From NCBI GenBank assembly GCA_026874595.1, contig CM049313.1, positions 52,313,659 through 52,377,658 of the forward strand: 64,000 bases of DNA. Reading direction: 5' to 3'. Shown piece after piece: positions 49,796 to 60,441 of the stretch. Within the stretch, counting starts at the first letter, position 1. Each line of letters opens with the position of its first letter. A model generated the notes under the pieces. It searched no databases and was not told the origin of the DNA. It saw only the letters and a program-made list of their open reading frames with translations. Origin of the DNA: Sipunculus nudus. Lineage: Eukaryota > Annelida > Sipuncula > Golfingiida > Sipunculidae. Both the position numbers and the translations under genes were made by a program.

Positions 49796-50179
49796 ACCTT
49801 TAAAGTTAGCTATTGATGCTAGTGATACTGCTGCTGGTGCTGTGTTATTACAAGAAAGTGATGATGGCATGGATCATCCAATTTGTTATTTCTCAAGAAA
49901 GTTTAATGCAAACCAGAAAAACTACTCCACTATTGAAAAAGAATGTTTGGCTTTGATTTTGGCGTTGCAACATTTTGAAGTTTATGTTACTTCATCAGTC
50001 AGGCTTATCATTGTCTTCAGTGATCACAATCCCCTTATGTTCATGAACAAGTTGAAGTGTAAAAATCAAAGATTGTTGAGATGGAGTTTCTTCTTACACG
50101 ATTACAATCTTGATATTGTACACATTAAAGGGAAAGATAAAGTACTTGCTTATCGAGATGTTTATGAAATGTTGTAAAT
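49796..50179 (+). pseudogene. RNase H domain remnant
   Basis: RNase H removes the RNA strand during cDNA synthesis. In the frame ending at 50177-50179 I see the catalytic Asp in IDASD (49815), the Glu in IEKE (49935) and the Asp in FSDHNP (50022), then a KGKDKVLAYRD end typical of gypsy RNase H (usually KGKxNxxADxLSR). This domain is uninterrupted. A stop follows, and less than 100 bp separates it from the polypurine tract, so no integrase lies downstream. Confidence 0.88.
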
Positions 50180-50263
50180 AAGTTGATTTTTGAGATTTTG
50201 TAAAATTTTAGTGATTGTGATTGCAAGAAAAAAAGTTTTCTAAGAAAACTTACTTTTTTCTTA

Positions 50264-50275
50264 CACGAGGGGGAG
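50264..50275 (+). promoter_or_regulatory. Polypurine tract (plus-strand primer)
   Basis: ACGAGGGGGAG ends directly against the 3' LTR, the usual position and composition of the plus-strand priming site. Confidence 0.85.
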
Positions 50276-51046
50276 TGTTACAGGTGCTCTTTTTATTGTG
50301 TGACACGGGCGTAACTCGTGTTGTTTTTACATTTTATGTTTAATCCGTACTGGTTGAACTCTCGTTGTCATGTGAGCCTTGGGTTTTCACGCCTGGTCGT
50401 GGGTAACGTGATGAGCCTGGTATGTGTAGAGACACACGGCTATGTCTTTATAGAGAAATCCTGAAACGCGTGCTTACTGTTGAGTAGGGTCCTTATAGAC
50501 TGTTCGAGAAGTGGAAAATTCCCGGCTTGGGGTGTGAAGGTATATAAAGAGGCTGTTTTTCAGAATAAGAAGGCAGAGCAGAGCAGATACAAGCGGACGC
50601 AGAAGCGTGTGTCAGGACCTTATCCGACGAATGCGGCAATTATAGATTTTCAAGAACTTTTTCCTGGGTTTCATACATTTAGACTTCAGTTTACTTCTGT
50701 GTTGTTGCAGGAACTTTCCACTGGACAGAGTTAACATTCAAAGGACTTATCGTGGTGATGGTGTTGGTATCGAGGTACTGTACCGTTATCTTTCTGTGTT
50801 ATTATATTGATTTGTTGCTATAATGCTGTTTTACTGTATAATTGTATTGATATAGTGTATTGTATTGTTCGGGTTGTTTTAAAAATAAATTATAATTGTT
50901 TGTTAACAAAAAAAATACTGACTTCTTTATTCATTCCCCTAGACATTTCACGCTCCCTAGTGTTACAGAATCTTATTTTTTTATCTCCATTACAACATTT
51001 GTGGTCATCACGCATACGTAATCTGTTTATATTAGGTTCCATAACA
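50276..51046 (+). repeat. 3' LTR (771 bp)
   Basis: Starts TGTTACAGGTGCTC and ends TCCATAACA. TATA box TATATAAAG at 50541-50549 and polyadenylation signal AATAAA at 50883-50888 are intact. It aligns along its length with the 5' LTR, with scattered differences and small indels (18 bp shorter). Confidence 0.93.
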
Positions 51047-51050
51047 CATG
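51047..51050. repeat. Target-site duplication of LTR retrotransposon (right)
   Basis: CATG, the same as 44218-44221. Confidence 0.9.
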
Positions 51051-51744
51051 CAAGACATAAAACAATGTTTTACCTTTGCTACTGAGTTCAAAATTATAGC
51101 ATGGTATTTAAGCATTAGTTTAACGTCCGTGGACTTTCATTGGCTATGTAGACCCCGCTGTAATTAATTACTACTTTTGCCAGTGTCCACAGATCCCCAG
51201 ATTTAGAGTATAGTAAGATGAATTCTTCTCTTGTTGACGATGTCTGCTTATTCTGCATCCTAAAATTAAAGTCTTCTTTGTCAGGTCCTTTCATTATACG
51301 GTCCATGGAGTGAATCCCTGGGGGTAATAGAAGGTCTCTATAGAGTAAATGGTATAAACTTGCCAACGCAGTCGTGTTGCTATTTACCACAGGGGTCTCA
51401 TGATCGATGAACCCTGCTGCCCGATCGTGCTGATATTCTTTGGAGTAGCGCTTTCATCCTAATGGTGAGTACCTTAGAGTATCATATTTTATATGTTTAT
51501 TATGAATCTTAAATTCATACTGTGTTTACCCATTTATGATTCTTATTCAAACTAGATGTGGTCAGACAATGGTCCTCAGAGCCCCCCCCCCCCCATTTGT
51601 GGTACTGCTAGATTAGTTTACTTGTGGTTGAAAAATTAAGTTAAATTTGAAAAATATGACAAACAGAAACAGGTTTTTATCCATATGAATGAGGGGAAAA
51701 TCCAACTGGATCAAATTATATCAAAGAAGATATGTCTGAAATAA
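51051..51744. other. Non-coding DNA
   Basis: No gene supported. Contains a poly-C run at about 51580-51593. Confidence 0.4.
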
Positions 51745-52500
51745 TAATGTGTGCAATAGAAAATCGCCGATTGTAGTCTATTGGCCTTATAATCACCAAT
51801 GATCCCTATTTAATTGGGAAAGCTGCAGAAGTATGTTTATTGAGTTATCACGCCCGAAAGAAAATCAACGATCGGGCTGTGCAGCCATATTGGTTTTCAA
51901 CAGATCTGTAATTAATTAGGTCTGTAGCCCTCAAATGTACCAATTATCCCTGTGAATTTGGGAAGCTGCAGTTGGTTGTTGTTGAGTTATTGCACGCAAA
52001 AGGAAATCAGCGATTTGGCTGTGGCGGCCATATTGGTATTCCGTCAGGTCTGTAATTCAACAGGTCTGGAGCCCTCATAGGTACTAATCATCCCTGTCAA
52101 TGTGAGAAAGCCGCAGTTGGTTGTTGTTGAGTTATCGCGCGCGAAAGAAAATCAGCGATCGGGCTGTGGCGGCCATATTAGAATTCCGGCAGGTCTGTAA
52201 TTCAACAGGTCTGGAGCCCTCATAGGTACCAATAACCTCTGTGAATTTGGGAAAGCTGCAGTTGGTTGTTGTTGAGTTATCGCGCGCAAAAGAAAATCAG
52301 CGATCGGGCTGTGGTGGCCATTTTGGAATTCCGACAGGTCTGTAATTCAATAAGTCTGGAGCCCTCATAGGTACCAATCATCCCAGTGAATTGGGAAAGC
52401 TGCATATGGTTGTCGTTGAGTTATCGTGCGCGAAAGAAAGTGTCAGTGACGGAAGGACGGACTAACACAGTGATCTCTAAAGGGCACCGCTTGTCAAGCG
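51745..52500 (+). repeat. ~144-bp tandem array, about 5 units
   Basis: Units share GGTCTGTAATTCAACAGGTCTGGAGCCCTCA, CCAAT-ATCCCTGTGAATTTGGGAAAGCTGCAG, TTGTTGTTGAGTTATCGCGCGC and AATCAGCGATCGGGCTGTGGCGGCCAT. The GCAG landmark recurs at about 51824, 51968, 52112, 52258 and 52402, a 144-146 bp period. The last unit runs into a distinct 60-bp end containing ACGGACTAACACAGTGATCTCTAAAG and GCTTGTCAAGCGGGGCCC. Central minisatellites with a unique tail resemble non-autonomous rolling-circle (Helitron/pearl-type) elements of bivalves. That link is inference. Confidence 0.85.
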
Positions 52501-52789
52501 GGGCCCTAATGTGTATAATTTAATTATATCAGTATGACTCGCTTTACATAAACGACGGCAGAGGTTCCTAGGATAATTGCACTTCTATGATGAATTATCA
52601 AGACGTAAGCATCGTGACTCTCGGGAACCGCAATGAAAATATGAATTGTTCACGGTCGTCCCCATCCAGGGCATGTTGTTCTGCAGTTGTTCTGTTCATA
52701 AATTTCCTTATACTCAACTAATAAATTTGAAAGTTGTTAACTGCAGTTAACTTTAATAAAATCTGATTGATATTTAATAATAAAAAATA

Positions 52790-52840
52790 TGGCCCCCTGC
52801 GCCGCCCCCCCCCCCCCCCCCCCCCGGCTACGCCCCTGTT
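52790..52840. repeat. Long poly-C run beside a GGCTACGCCCCTG terminus
   Basis: About 20 consecutive C followed by CGGCTACGCCCCTG. The latter looks like a right terminus of a hAT-type miniature element (CAGGGGCGTAGCC inverted), but I find no matching left end. Confidence 0.4.
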
Positions 52841-53215
52841 ATTATACACTTTTGTACATTTATCCTTGATTCAGACCATCATGTAGATAACAAAACACAG
52901 GAAGATCTCATGATCAAAAACAGAGAACAGAATGTTAGAACACACCAAGCATGAAAGAGAAAGGATTTATTTTTAATAAAAATCGCGTGTTCAGTATGAG
53001 CCAATCCTAACCAAATCTGAAAGAAAGAATTGTCCCCAAAATAGCAACAGACCGAGGCAGTAATGGCCAAGCTATAATCTCAACCAGTCATATCAACTAT
53101 CATCAGGAGCGATTTATGGACATAAAAAAATGTAATGGTAACTATATATCTTTATAGCCGAGACAAAATAGGGCCCATTATGGTTTATGGGAACAGGTTG
53201 ATGGGGAAGTGACAG
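52841..53215. other. Non-coding DNA
   Basis: Nothing recognised. Confidence 0.4.
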
Positions 53216-53219
53216 AATG

Positions 53220-53600
53220 ATGTGGAACAGGATCGAAGTCGAAGTACCTGGTGGTCAAGGGTTAATGCAGGATAGATGATGATTCTAAATCCACGTCTGC
53301 CTGTTGCCCTAAAACAGCTGAAATGGCAGTCGGCTATTTGTACTACCTGCGTCTGTCAGATGCGCTATTTACAGAATCCACACCAATTAGCCCCTCCCAC
53401 TTGCGTGCAATTGAATTCCCGGCAGCATGATAACATCGCCGGTGTGTCGCAAGAGATAACACCGTTAGCGCTGGGCATTACTGGCCTTCACCTCGGCTCA
53501 TTACTACAAAGATGTATATATAGTTGGTTCCGTATCAACCACCAAACATCGCAACCTTACGGGTCTGGAGAGTTCGCTACCTTCGCGGCAATATACCCTT
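53220..53600 (+). promoter_or_regulatory. GC-richer, high-complexity block with TATA-like site
   Basis: Composition is clearly less AT-rich than the surroundings, with no low-complexity sequence. It includes CAGCTG, CCAATTAG and CCCCTCCC words and a TATATATAG at about 53515 followed 25-30 bp later by a TCAACC stretch that could be a start site. The plus frame 53276-53668 crosses it but resembles no protein. Candidate regulatory element or promoter only. Confidence 0.2.
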
Positions 53601-54061
53601 CCTCTACAACGGCCCCCAACGGGCCCCTATTTTCTAGTAAATTATATATATTGGGATTTATGAAGTAAATAATGGCGACTGATTTACCCAATTCGTACAA
53701 GGTTTGCCACTGAAAGATCATATTGAATGAACTGATCAATAATATATAGAATATACCGCGGGTCTGAGTTAATTGTAAGATTCCCTCTTGTCTGTAACAA
53801 AGAACGAGGATCTGCTTAATGCGTTTATCGTTATTCTGAGATTCTATACATCTGCAAGATGGTATCATCCGCGTTTGACTATATGTAAAGTAATGGGTGT
53901 TTACACGAGCCCAGAGTGTAGATCAAACAACAGTTTGCAGACTTATTCAACTGGTAAATGGGAACTGAGACACAGTAACATCACTTAGAATACTTCCTCA
54001 GATGCGTTGATCCATGGTGGAAATATTATGAGAATTTCCATTTTTCCGGGAAGATTCCAGT

Positions 54062-54180
54062 TCCTATAAAAGTGTACAAATACAAAGAGAAGGGTTAAGG
54101 ATCTGCCGTAGCTAAGGTGTTAAGGCAGCCGACCGGATATTAGAAGATCATTGGTATCACATTTCCTGTCGTTTGACGTA
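54062..54180 (+). repeat. Degraded second SINE-like copy
   Basis: Aligned with 10678-10790: CCTATAAAAGTGTACAAATAC is shared, then CTAAGGTGTTAAGGCAGCCG matches the A-box region. The B box is degraded (TGGTATCACATTTCC). Confirms the 10.7-kb sequence as a dispersed repeat. Confidence 0.55.
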
Positions 54181-54666
54181 TGGTGTATGATCTATCTCAA
54201 ACCGTCTTTTTTGGTGTTGGTTTTCCTCTTCCATGTTTCTTTCTTGTGTACGAACAAAATTATTTTCCATTGATTCAAAAAGAATAATGCAATTTTACGT
54301 TAGATCGAAACATATTGAGAGGAAAATCAGTTTTAGCCTAATAAAGTGGTTTGCGGCTACATAAAATAATATATCATTCAACTTTTGGATTGATTTGAAT
54401 GGTTTTGTCAAGGATGCTACCAAAGATTCAACTGCGTAAGTCGTAATATCATAAAATGACAGTATTACATATATAAGAAGAATATGAGAAGATCCCAGGC
54501 ATTCTAGCTTTTGGCTTCTCGGTGGCTGAGGCGTCCGATTCGCAGATACGTAGTTAATTTGTGTCACGAGGAACCAGCTGCCAAGAAACAATTAAGGTAA
54601 TTTTTCATTCTTGGGGTTTCCCAAGATCCAATAGTTTGTTTTGGCAATGTTTTGTAGTATCTTCAG

Positions 54667-55447
54667 TGGGGCTGCGCGACATTATCGATATATCGGTAAA
54701 TCGCGATACGATGATTAGCATATTGCGTATCACGATTTATTTAGAAAATATCGATATTTTTTATATGTTGTTAAATTTGCCTAAAACTGATTTTATTTGC
54801 AGAGAAATTATACTGTGTTGGGATTAATGAAAAACTTAATATAAAAGCCGTGCATTTAGACGTTAAGTAGGAAACGCTCAGATAGGCCAGACATACCATA
54901 GATCAAAGATCTGTCCCAGGAAATATGCATGTCGGCTCGATTATTTATTGATATACGAGAAATATTTCCAATTAACAAAAGAATGCTGACCATTTTCATA
55001 AAAAAAATTAAACATTCATTAATGTTCTCTCCACATATCTGCATAGCTGCATGAAGATAAAGTGAGGTGTTAACGATACTAGTGTTAAAGAACAGTAACT
55101 TTGCTATATAAGGTACTATGGCAGTGATTATACATAACACCTGTACCTCTCTGTAACAGGCACGGTCCAAAATTATCAAATCAAGAGGTTTTACGCACGT
55201 GCAAGGCCTTAATTTTAAAGTTTTTTTTAGTAATATCACCAACAAGTAAGTCAGTGCATTAGTAAGTACTTTTACTGTCATTAAAAAAACATGAATTAAT
55301 TATCAGTATATCAATCATTTATATATATATATATATAAAACACACACTGATTTCCTTTAATCTTAATACAATGAAAATATCGCAACACGTGACGCGATAC
55401 GCTACCACATATTGCAATACGAAATTTGCCGGCGATACCCAGCCCTA
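54667..55447. mobile_element. Non-autonomous hAT-like inverted-repeat element
   Basis: The left end TGGGGCTGCGCGACATTATCGATATATCG and the right end (…GCCGGCGATACCCAGCCCTA) are imperfect inverted repeats of the widespread TAGGGCTGGGCGATA type. Sub-terminal regions have multiple ATATCGATA/GCGATACG words. No transposase. The minus-strand frame 54856-55281 is interior filler without family resemblance. No convincing 8-bp target duplication was found, so exact ends are uncertain. Confidence 0.6.
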
Positions 55448-55449
55448 TA

Positions 55450-57197
55450 GTAAATGTGTGGTTTTATGAAAAATAAATTACTTCCCACTATTTTATATCA
55501 ATGGAATAACCACTCCTATTGTTTATCGATTGTATAAATACTATTCGATACACGTTTCAACTCGATTAATGTTAAATTGGTCTGTCTCTGTTGCTGTTTT
55601 TAAGAGATCGGTTGCTTCGATTGTGATAATCATGGGCGATAATAATATGAACCCGGCCGTCTATTCAGATTTATAGTGATTAATATATTTGGACCGCCAT
55701 ATCAAAATTTACTTAAGCGTCACATAGGTCTCCCTATATTTGCACAAGTCACTTTTGCCAAGTCAGTCAAGTAAAACTGAAAATCTTAGAATCACAATTT
55801 AAAGAAAAAGAAATGTATTAAATAACCCTATCTCGAAGGGAACATTGGAAACGGAATGGATTACTGAAGACGACTAAAAACTTCAAACTAAATGGTATTT
55901 TCATTCACTAGAAGATTATGAATTTCACGTTTCGCCCTTATTCCGCGAATTATATAAAAACTATAAAAAAATTATAAAGACCTTTGTCTTTAATTTAAAG
56001 AAAACCCTTTCTACAGCAGTTATGGTTAAGCTGTGTTGTGCATGTGCAAAATGATTACTCTTAAAGCAAGAGATCAGTGTACTGCTTAGAAAATTACTTT
56101 CCAACAGTTCCAGATGTTGTTTTAAGTGTGGCATGAAAATATATATTACAATGGACATAGGGGCTCATCATAAACATAAGAAGATATGTTTCTACTAAAT
56201 TCTTGGTAAAATCAATGTTGATTCAGAATTATGTGATAGAATAGATATCGTAAAAGCCAGTGGTATCATAACGCTGCACTGGTGCTCCTGCACCCGTACT
56301 CTTAAACTTAGAGCCATTTTTACTCCTTGCGTACTGCGGCAATATGAAAGTCATACTGGAAACCGTTTTCCTGGCATAAATTCAGACAGTAAATTCAAGT
56401 TAGAAGGAAGCCTTCCAAATCTTATTTTGATATTATGTTCCTCAATAATCTTTCACTTGGGACGTACATATAACCAGTCATTCTGATATAATATATAATT
56501 CTGTTATGGCGCTTTTTTATTGGCGCTAGTTTCCTAGTTGTTAATTTTAACCTTAAATGTATTATTATTTCCAGATAGATTTGCCTTTATGTCCAAATTG
56601 TGCAAGATCTTAATTGTCATAAGGGACATACAAGCCTTTTATTACCATAAGAAATATAAGGGTATGAAAAATGGTTATCCAGGGATCGATAGAGGAATAT
56701 ATGTCATACGTTGTGGAACATTAATATTTCAAATAAGTAGCCTCCTAGGATCCAATTAAGGTTTCGTTGATCTTATCTTACCTCACTCAAAGAATGTGCC
56801 AGTATAAAGATATTAGTCCTGATGGAGCTTTAGTAAACCAATGAGGCCTGCTGAATTCCTCGACAATATCCATGCGTTTGACGGTCAATGGTTCATGATA
56901 TTTGATCTCTCATCTTAAATTAATCATGTAATTCTTCAACTAATATACTCTACCAGAGACAAGATAACCATCTATTTAAGCTTCAGCCCTTCTCGGTAAG
57001 TCTAATGAATAGTTTTTAGTGTATGGCAATTATTAAAATACAACAGTTCAAATACATCATGTTTATAGTGCAGTTACTTGTATCCTCTTTCTGGAATTCC
57101 AAATAACTTACGATTGACGAAGCAAAAATATTGTACATAATTGGCTCATTAAATAAACAGAGATCATCTCATTTGGCAAGATAGGCCATGCTCCTGC
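55450..57197. other. Non-coding DNA
   Basis: AT-rich, no gene or repeat structure recognised. Confidence 0.45.
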
Positions 57198-57201
57198 AGA
57201 T
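57198..57201. repeat. Target-site duplication of second solo LTR (left)
   Basis: AGAT, repeated at 58009-58012. Confidence 0.8.
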
Positions 57202-58008
57202 TGTTACAGATGTCTCTTTTACTGTGTGCAGCTTTCTTACATGAGCCTGTGTAGCGCTATCATTGTCCGATGCCATGGGAGACGCGCGAGCTGGTCCGGC
57301 CCACGCGTGGAGTCTGAAGTGTAAACACAGCGCTCATACTAATCTGGAACTTTCTGGGCGGGTCGCGCTCTATGAGCGCGTCTCTTGTAATGTTCTTTGG
57401 GCGTGTGTATTATGTATTGTTGGGTTCTTTAGATTGTTCGTGAAGTGGAGGTTTCTCGAATTTTCGGATGAAACATTATAAACAGGGACTGTGTTTTAGA
57501 GCCGAGAGAGAGGAGAGAAAAATATTCGAGCGGACACGGAAGAGTGTGAGTCAGTTTTTGACCTATCCGATAAATGCAGTACTTACAGGAATTCTACGAA
57601 TTCTATGCAGATTTAGTGCAGCCTGTTTTCAGTTTGCTATTACAAGAGCTTCACTTTGGACTAGTTGAACTGTTTACGTGGATGATTGGTTTTAAAGGAC
57701 TTGTTGTCGCTGTGACAGTGGTGGTATCCAGGTACTGTACACTTTATTTATTATATTGTATAATTGTATTGATTTGCTTTTGTTCTGCTGTTATACTGTG
57801 TAATTGTATTGATTTAGTGTATTGTAATGTTAGGGTTTTTTTAAGAATAAATAAAAATAATTTGTTAACAAAAAACCACTGACTTCTTTATTCATTCCTT
57901 TAGACATATCAAGCTGCCTAGTGTTACAGAATCTGATTTTTTTTATCTCCATACCAAAATTTATGCTCGTAACGACTACGTAATCTGTTTATATTAGGTC
58001 CCGTAACA
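57202..58008 (+). mobile_element. Second solo LTR, diverged member of the same family
   Basis: The 807-bp sequence starts TGTTACAGATGTCTC and ends CCCGTAACA, flanked by AGAT. Its 3' half matches the other LTRs closely (GACTTCTTTATTCATTCC, CAAGCTGCCTAGTGTTACAGAATCTG), while the 5' third has drifted, suggesting an older copy or subfamily. TATAAACA at 57477-57484 and AATAAA near 57846 are kept. Frames inside are not genes. Confidence 0.9.
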
Positions 58009-58126
58009 AGATTCATATTGACAGCTTGACATCCAAAGGTTAGCGTGTATTCCTTCGGAGACGTTGGGTGACAGCCTGATCAACTATTTTATGAACGATT
58101 TGAGGTATATACACGTACTAGCCATC

Positions 58127-58762
58127 AGCCCTATTTACACTAGAATAAATGTGGCGCGCTAGACCGGTCCAGAAGATGTGGAGCAGGCTACATTTTAACT
58201 TGCGTTTACACCGTGCCGGACCAAGTGACCTTGTAGAGCGCGCTACCCTGTCAAGTTAGGCCGCATTGCACTTGGCCTATAATCTGCATTGCGTTTACAC
58301 GCAGATAAATACTGCATTCTAGCGCGGTCTAGATTGGATTCCCCCTTGCGCGCATTGCTAAATTCGTCATAATCGAAGCGGTCATCAAGCAGCGTTTGAA
58401 GCGCAGCAAGGGGCGGAGCCAGGATGCCTGTCGAGTGTTTGTTTATTGGCAGCTGATTGGCTGTTTGTCACATCATACGCACATTTCAGTGGACAACGAA
58501 CCGCCATCTGGTGTCTAAATATATCATAAACGGTCAAAGCTGGCAGCGTGAAAATCACTTGCTTCTTTAGAAGCGCAAGATTTCCGCTGCCTCGGGAGCG
58601 TAGACTGAGTCTGGCGCGCGCTAGAATCTGGAACCGACTCAAACTGGTGGTCAAAATGTAGCGCGCTCCAGACCAAAATTCCTCGAAATCTGGCGCGTTT
58701 GGGGGACTTGGAGCGCGCTAAATGATGTAGAGCGCTCCAGAAAAACGTGTGTAAATGGGGCT
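58127..58762. mobile_element. GC-rich miniature inverted-repeat element
   Basis: Ends are AGCCCTATTTACAC (58127) and GTGTAAATGGGGCT (to 58762), inverted complements with one mismatch. Inside, GAGCGCGCT/AGCGCGCTC words recur in both orientations, as does GCGTTTACAC, giving a palindrome-rich 636-bp unit. No coding capacity is supported. Target duplication not identified. The transposase superfamily is unknown to me. Confidence 0.65.
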
Positions 58763-59209
58763 ATTGCTGACAGTAGTCAATCATGTTCATTGGCATGAAA
58801 AACAAAGCAAACATTTACTTTCCATATCTCAAAATCTCAGCATGTCATATATAAAGTTAACTTAAGCCTCAGTTACACCAGGCCACGTCAGCTATAGAGT
58901 GAAGACCTGCTGATTGTCGTGAGACGGATTTATTTTAAAAATGTAACTATCAAATGTGAAATTTCACATTTCCCCTAAACGAGTCTGTCTGAGTAATAAT
59001 CCGTACAAAAGCATGAATATCCTGTTACGAATGTCATGCCAGGCAGCTGAGCGTCACCACAATGCATCACTTAAAAAGAGAAAAATTACTTATGACTTTA
59101 TTACATCTATATCCCTCATCTTGGGAAACCACAGTCCAGAAAGTTCTTATGGCAAAGTAACTTGAAGGCTTAGAAACAACATATTAATATAATTATTTAA
59201 ATTTGTCTT

Positions 59210-59500
59210 CGAGTTCTGTCAACAACAAGTAAGTATTTTACTAAGCGATTTTGACATTTTTATTGTAAAATTTAATTAATCGGCATACATTCATATACCA
59301 TCTTTTTGTTATTATATTAAACATGATAAAAGATTAATGGTATATTTAATATTTTGTATATACCAGAACATTTTCTTATTTCCTATGAATTTATTCAACG
59401 AAAAATATCGAGATATGTATCGAATTACGCTCCAACAAATCGCAATAAATTGCATTACGAATATTGAAAGCGATACCGGGCCAGACCTACAAACTAAAAT
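59210..59500. mobile_element. Partial right end of the 54667-55447 type element
   Basis: AAAATATCGAGATATGTATCGAATTACGC, then ATTGCATTACGAA and GCGATACCGGGCCAGACC parallel the right end of the hAT-like element (ATATCGCAACACG...GCGATACCCAGCCC). The left end cannot be found. Confidence 0.45.
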
Positions 59501-60306
59501 ATATTGTACGGATACTGGTGAGAGTGAACAAATCAAGCCATTAATTCCTGAAGATTTTCATCGAGGACGGATGTGCACTCCTCACGCAGTCGCTGACCTC
59601 TGCCTTTGAGTAAGTTTACAGGTTTGCTCAATCTCTGCTTCCATTATTCATGTGCGACTCTGATTCAGTATGATCCATACACTTTTCCCTATTTGATTAA
59701 AAGATTATGTGAATTTTATTTCATTAAAATCATGTCTTGTTAGAGCCACCTGTAATTAAGTCGGCTCTTTTAAGAATCATCGCTCTTCGTTATGATCATT
59801 AATGCATCGATAGGCGTTTCAGATATCTTGCTTTGATATGGCGATATAACAAGTTAGCCTTAATTATTTGGTTCTTAGTTATATAATATTCTTAATTAAC
59901 CAGGGGCTCAATGAACAATCCAAATAGGTGCTGCCCCCTGGCTTGTGCCAGTATAATTAATCAAACATGCATCCCTTTCAAGGTGATGTAAGAACACCTT
60001 TATAAAATCTTCGTTAAATATTATCCCTTTTAATTGTATAAGTAAGAATTGAATAATATAGTCCTGTGTCATAATTTTAAGTAAAATAATATCCGCGTTG
60101 TAGTTCTGAGGTATTATGTCCCGCTATGTGCAAGCTCATTATATCTCATAATACTGACTGCGGTCAAACCAGCATGGAAACCTTACCTAGTGGTGTTTCA
60201 CCCCTGTGACATGAGACTTCAGTATAGAAGTTACAACGTACAATGTAATTAATTTCCTCATCAGCGAGTTAAAGGTGCAAAAAGAAGTGTATATAGTCCC
60301 CGTAAC
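59501..60306. other. Non-coding DNA
   Basis: Nothing recognised. Confidence 0.4.
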
Positions 60307-60441
60307 ATGGACTTCAGTGAAAGGCGGAACGGGTGGTCCTATCCAGAAGGACGGATTTCACAGTGGTATGGGGTAGCCGTGAATACACGACTCAGTAGGA
60401 ATTTATATTGGGCTGTTAAAAGGGCATTATCACCTATCTGA
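60307..60441 (+). CDS. Doubtful 44-codon frame with an LRR-cap-like motif
   Basis: A short frame (MDFSERRNGWSYPEGRISQW at its start) contains NGW-x9-QWYGVAVN, which resembles the N-terminal cap of some leucine-rich-repeat proteins (NW...QWYGVTVN before the first repeat). No leucine-rich repeat follows, and no clear splice sites or neighbouring exons were found. Either an isolated relic exon or chance. Confidence 0.15.
   Translation: MDFSERRNGWSYPEGRISQWYGVAVNTRLSRNLYWAVKRALSPI

Larger units (their letters stand above)
44222..51046 (+). mobile_element. Full-length defective Ty3/gypsy retrotransposon, gmr1-like gene order
   Basis: The 6825-bp element has two LTRs, a 4-bp target duplication, a polypurine tract and coding remnants in the order gag (with CCHC knuckle) - protease - integrase - reverse transcriptase - RNase H. 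Integrase before RT is the Ty1/copia order, yet the RT, RNase H and integrase (with GPY/F-type tail) sequences are Ty3/gypsy-like. That combination is known from the gmr1-like group. At least ten stops and frameshifts scatter coding over all three frames, so it cannot move on its own. LTRs align end to end but have scattered substitutions and indels, indicating an old insertion. Confidence 0.93.

Noticed and set aside
51745-52500. CRISPR array
   Set aside because: Units of 144 bp are contiguous, without unique spacers, in a eukaryotic transposon-rich context.
52790-52840. Complete hAT-type miniature element ending GGCTACGCCCCTG
   Set aside because: Only one terminus is visible. No matching left end or target duplication was found.
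53276-53668. 130-codon plus-strand frame as a gene
   Set aside because: Protein-like length but no recognisable domain and no upstream or downstream exons. Kept only as a possible regulatory block.
54856-55281. 141-codon minus-strand frame as a transposase
   Set aside because: No DDE or hAT dimerisation motifs. It is interior filler of a non-autonomous element.
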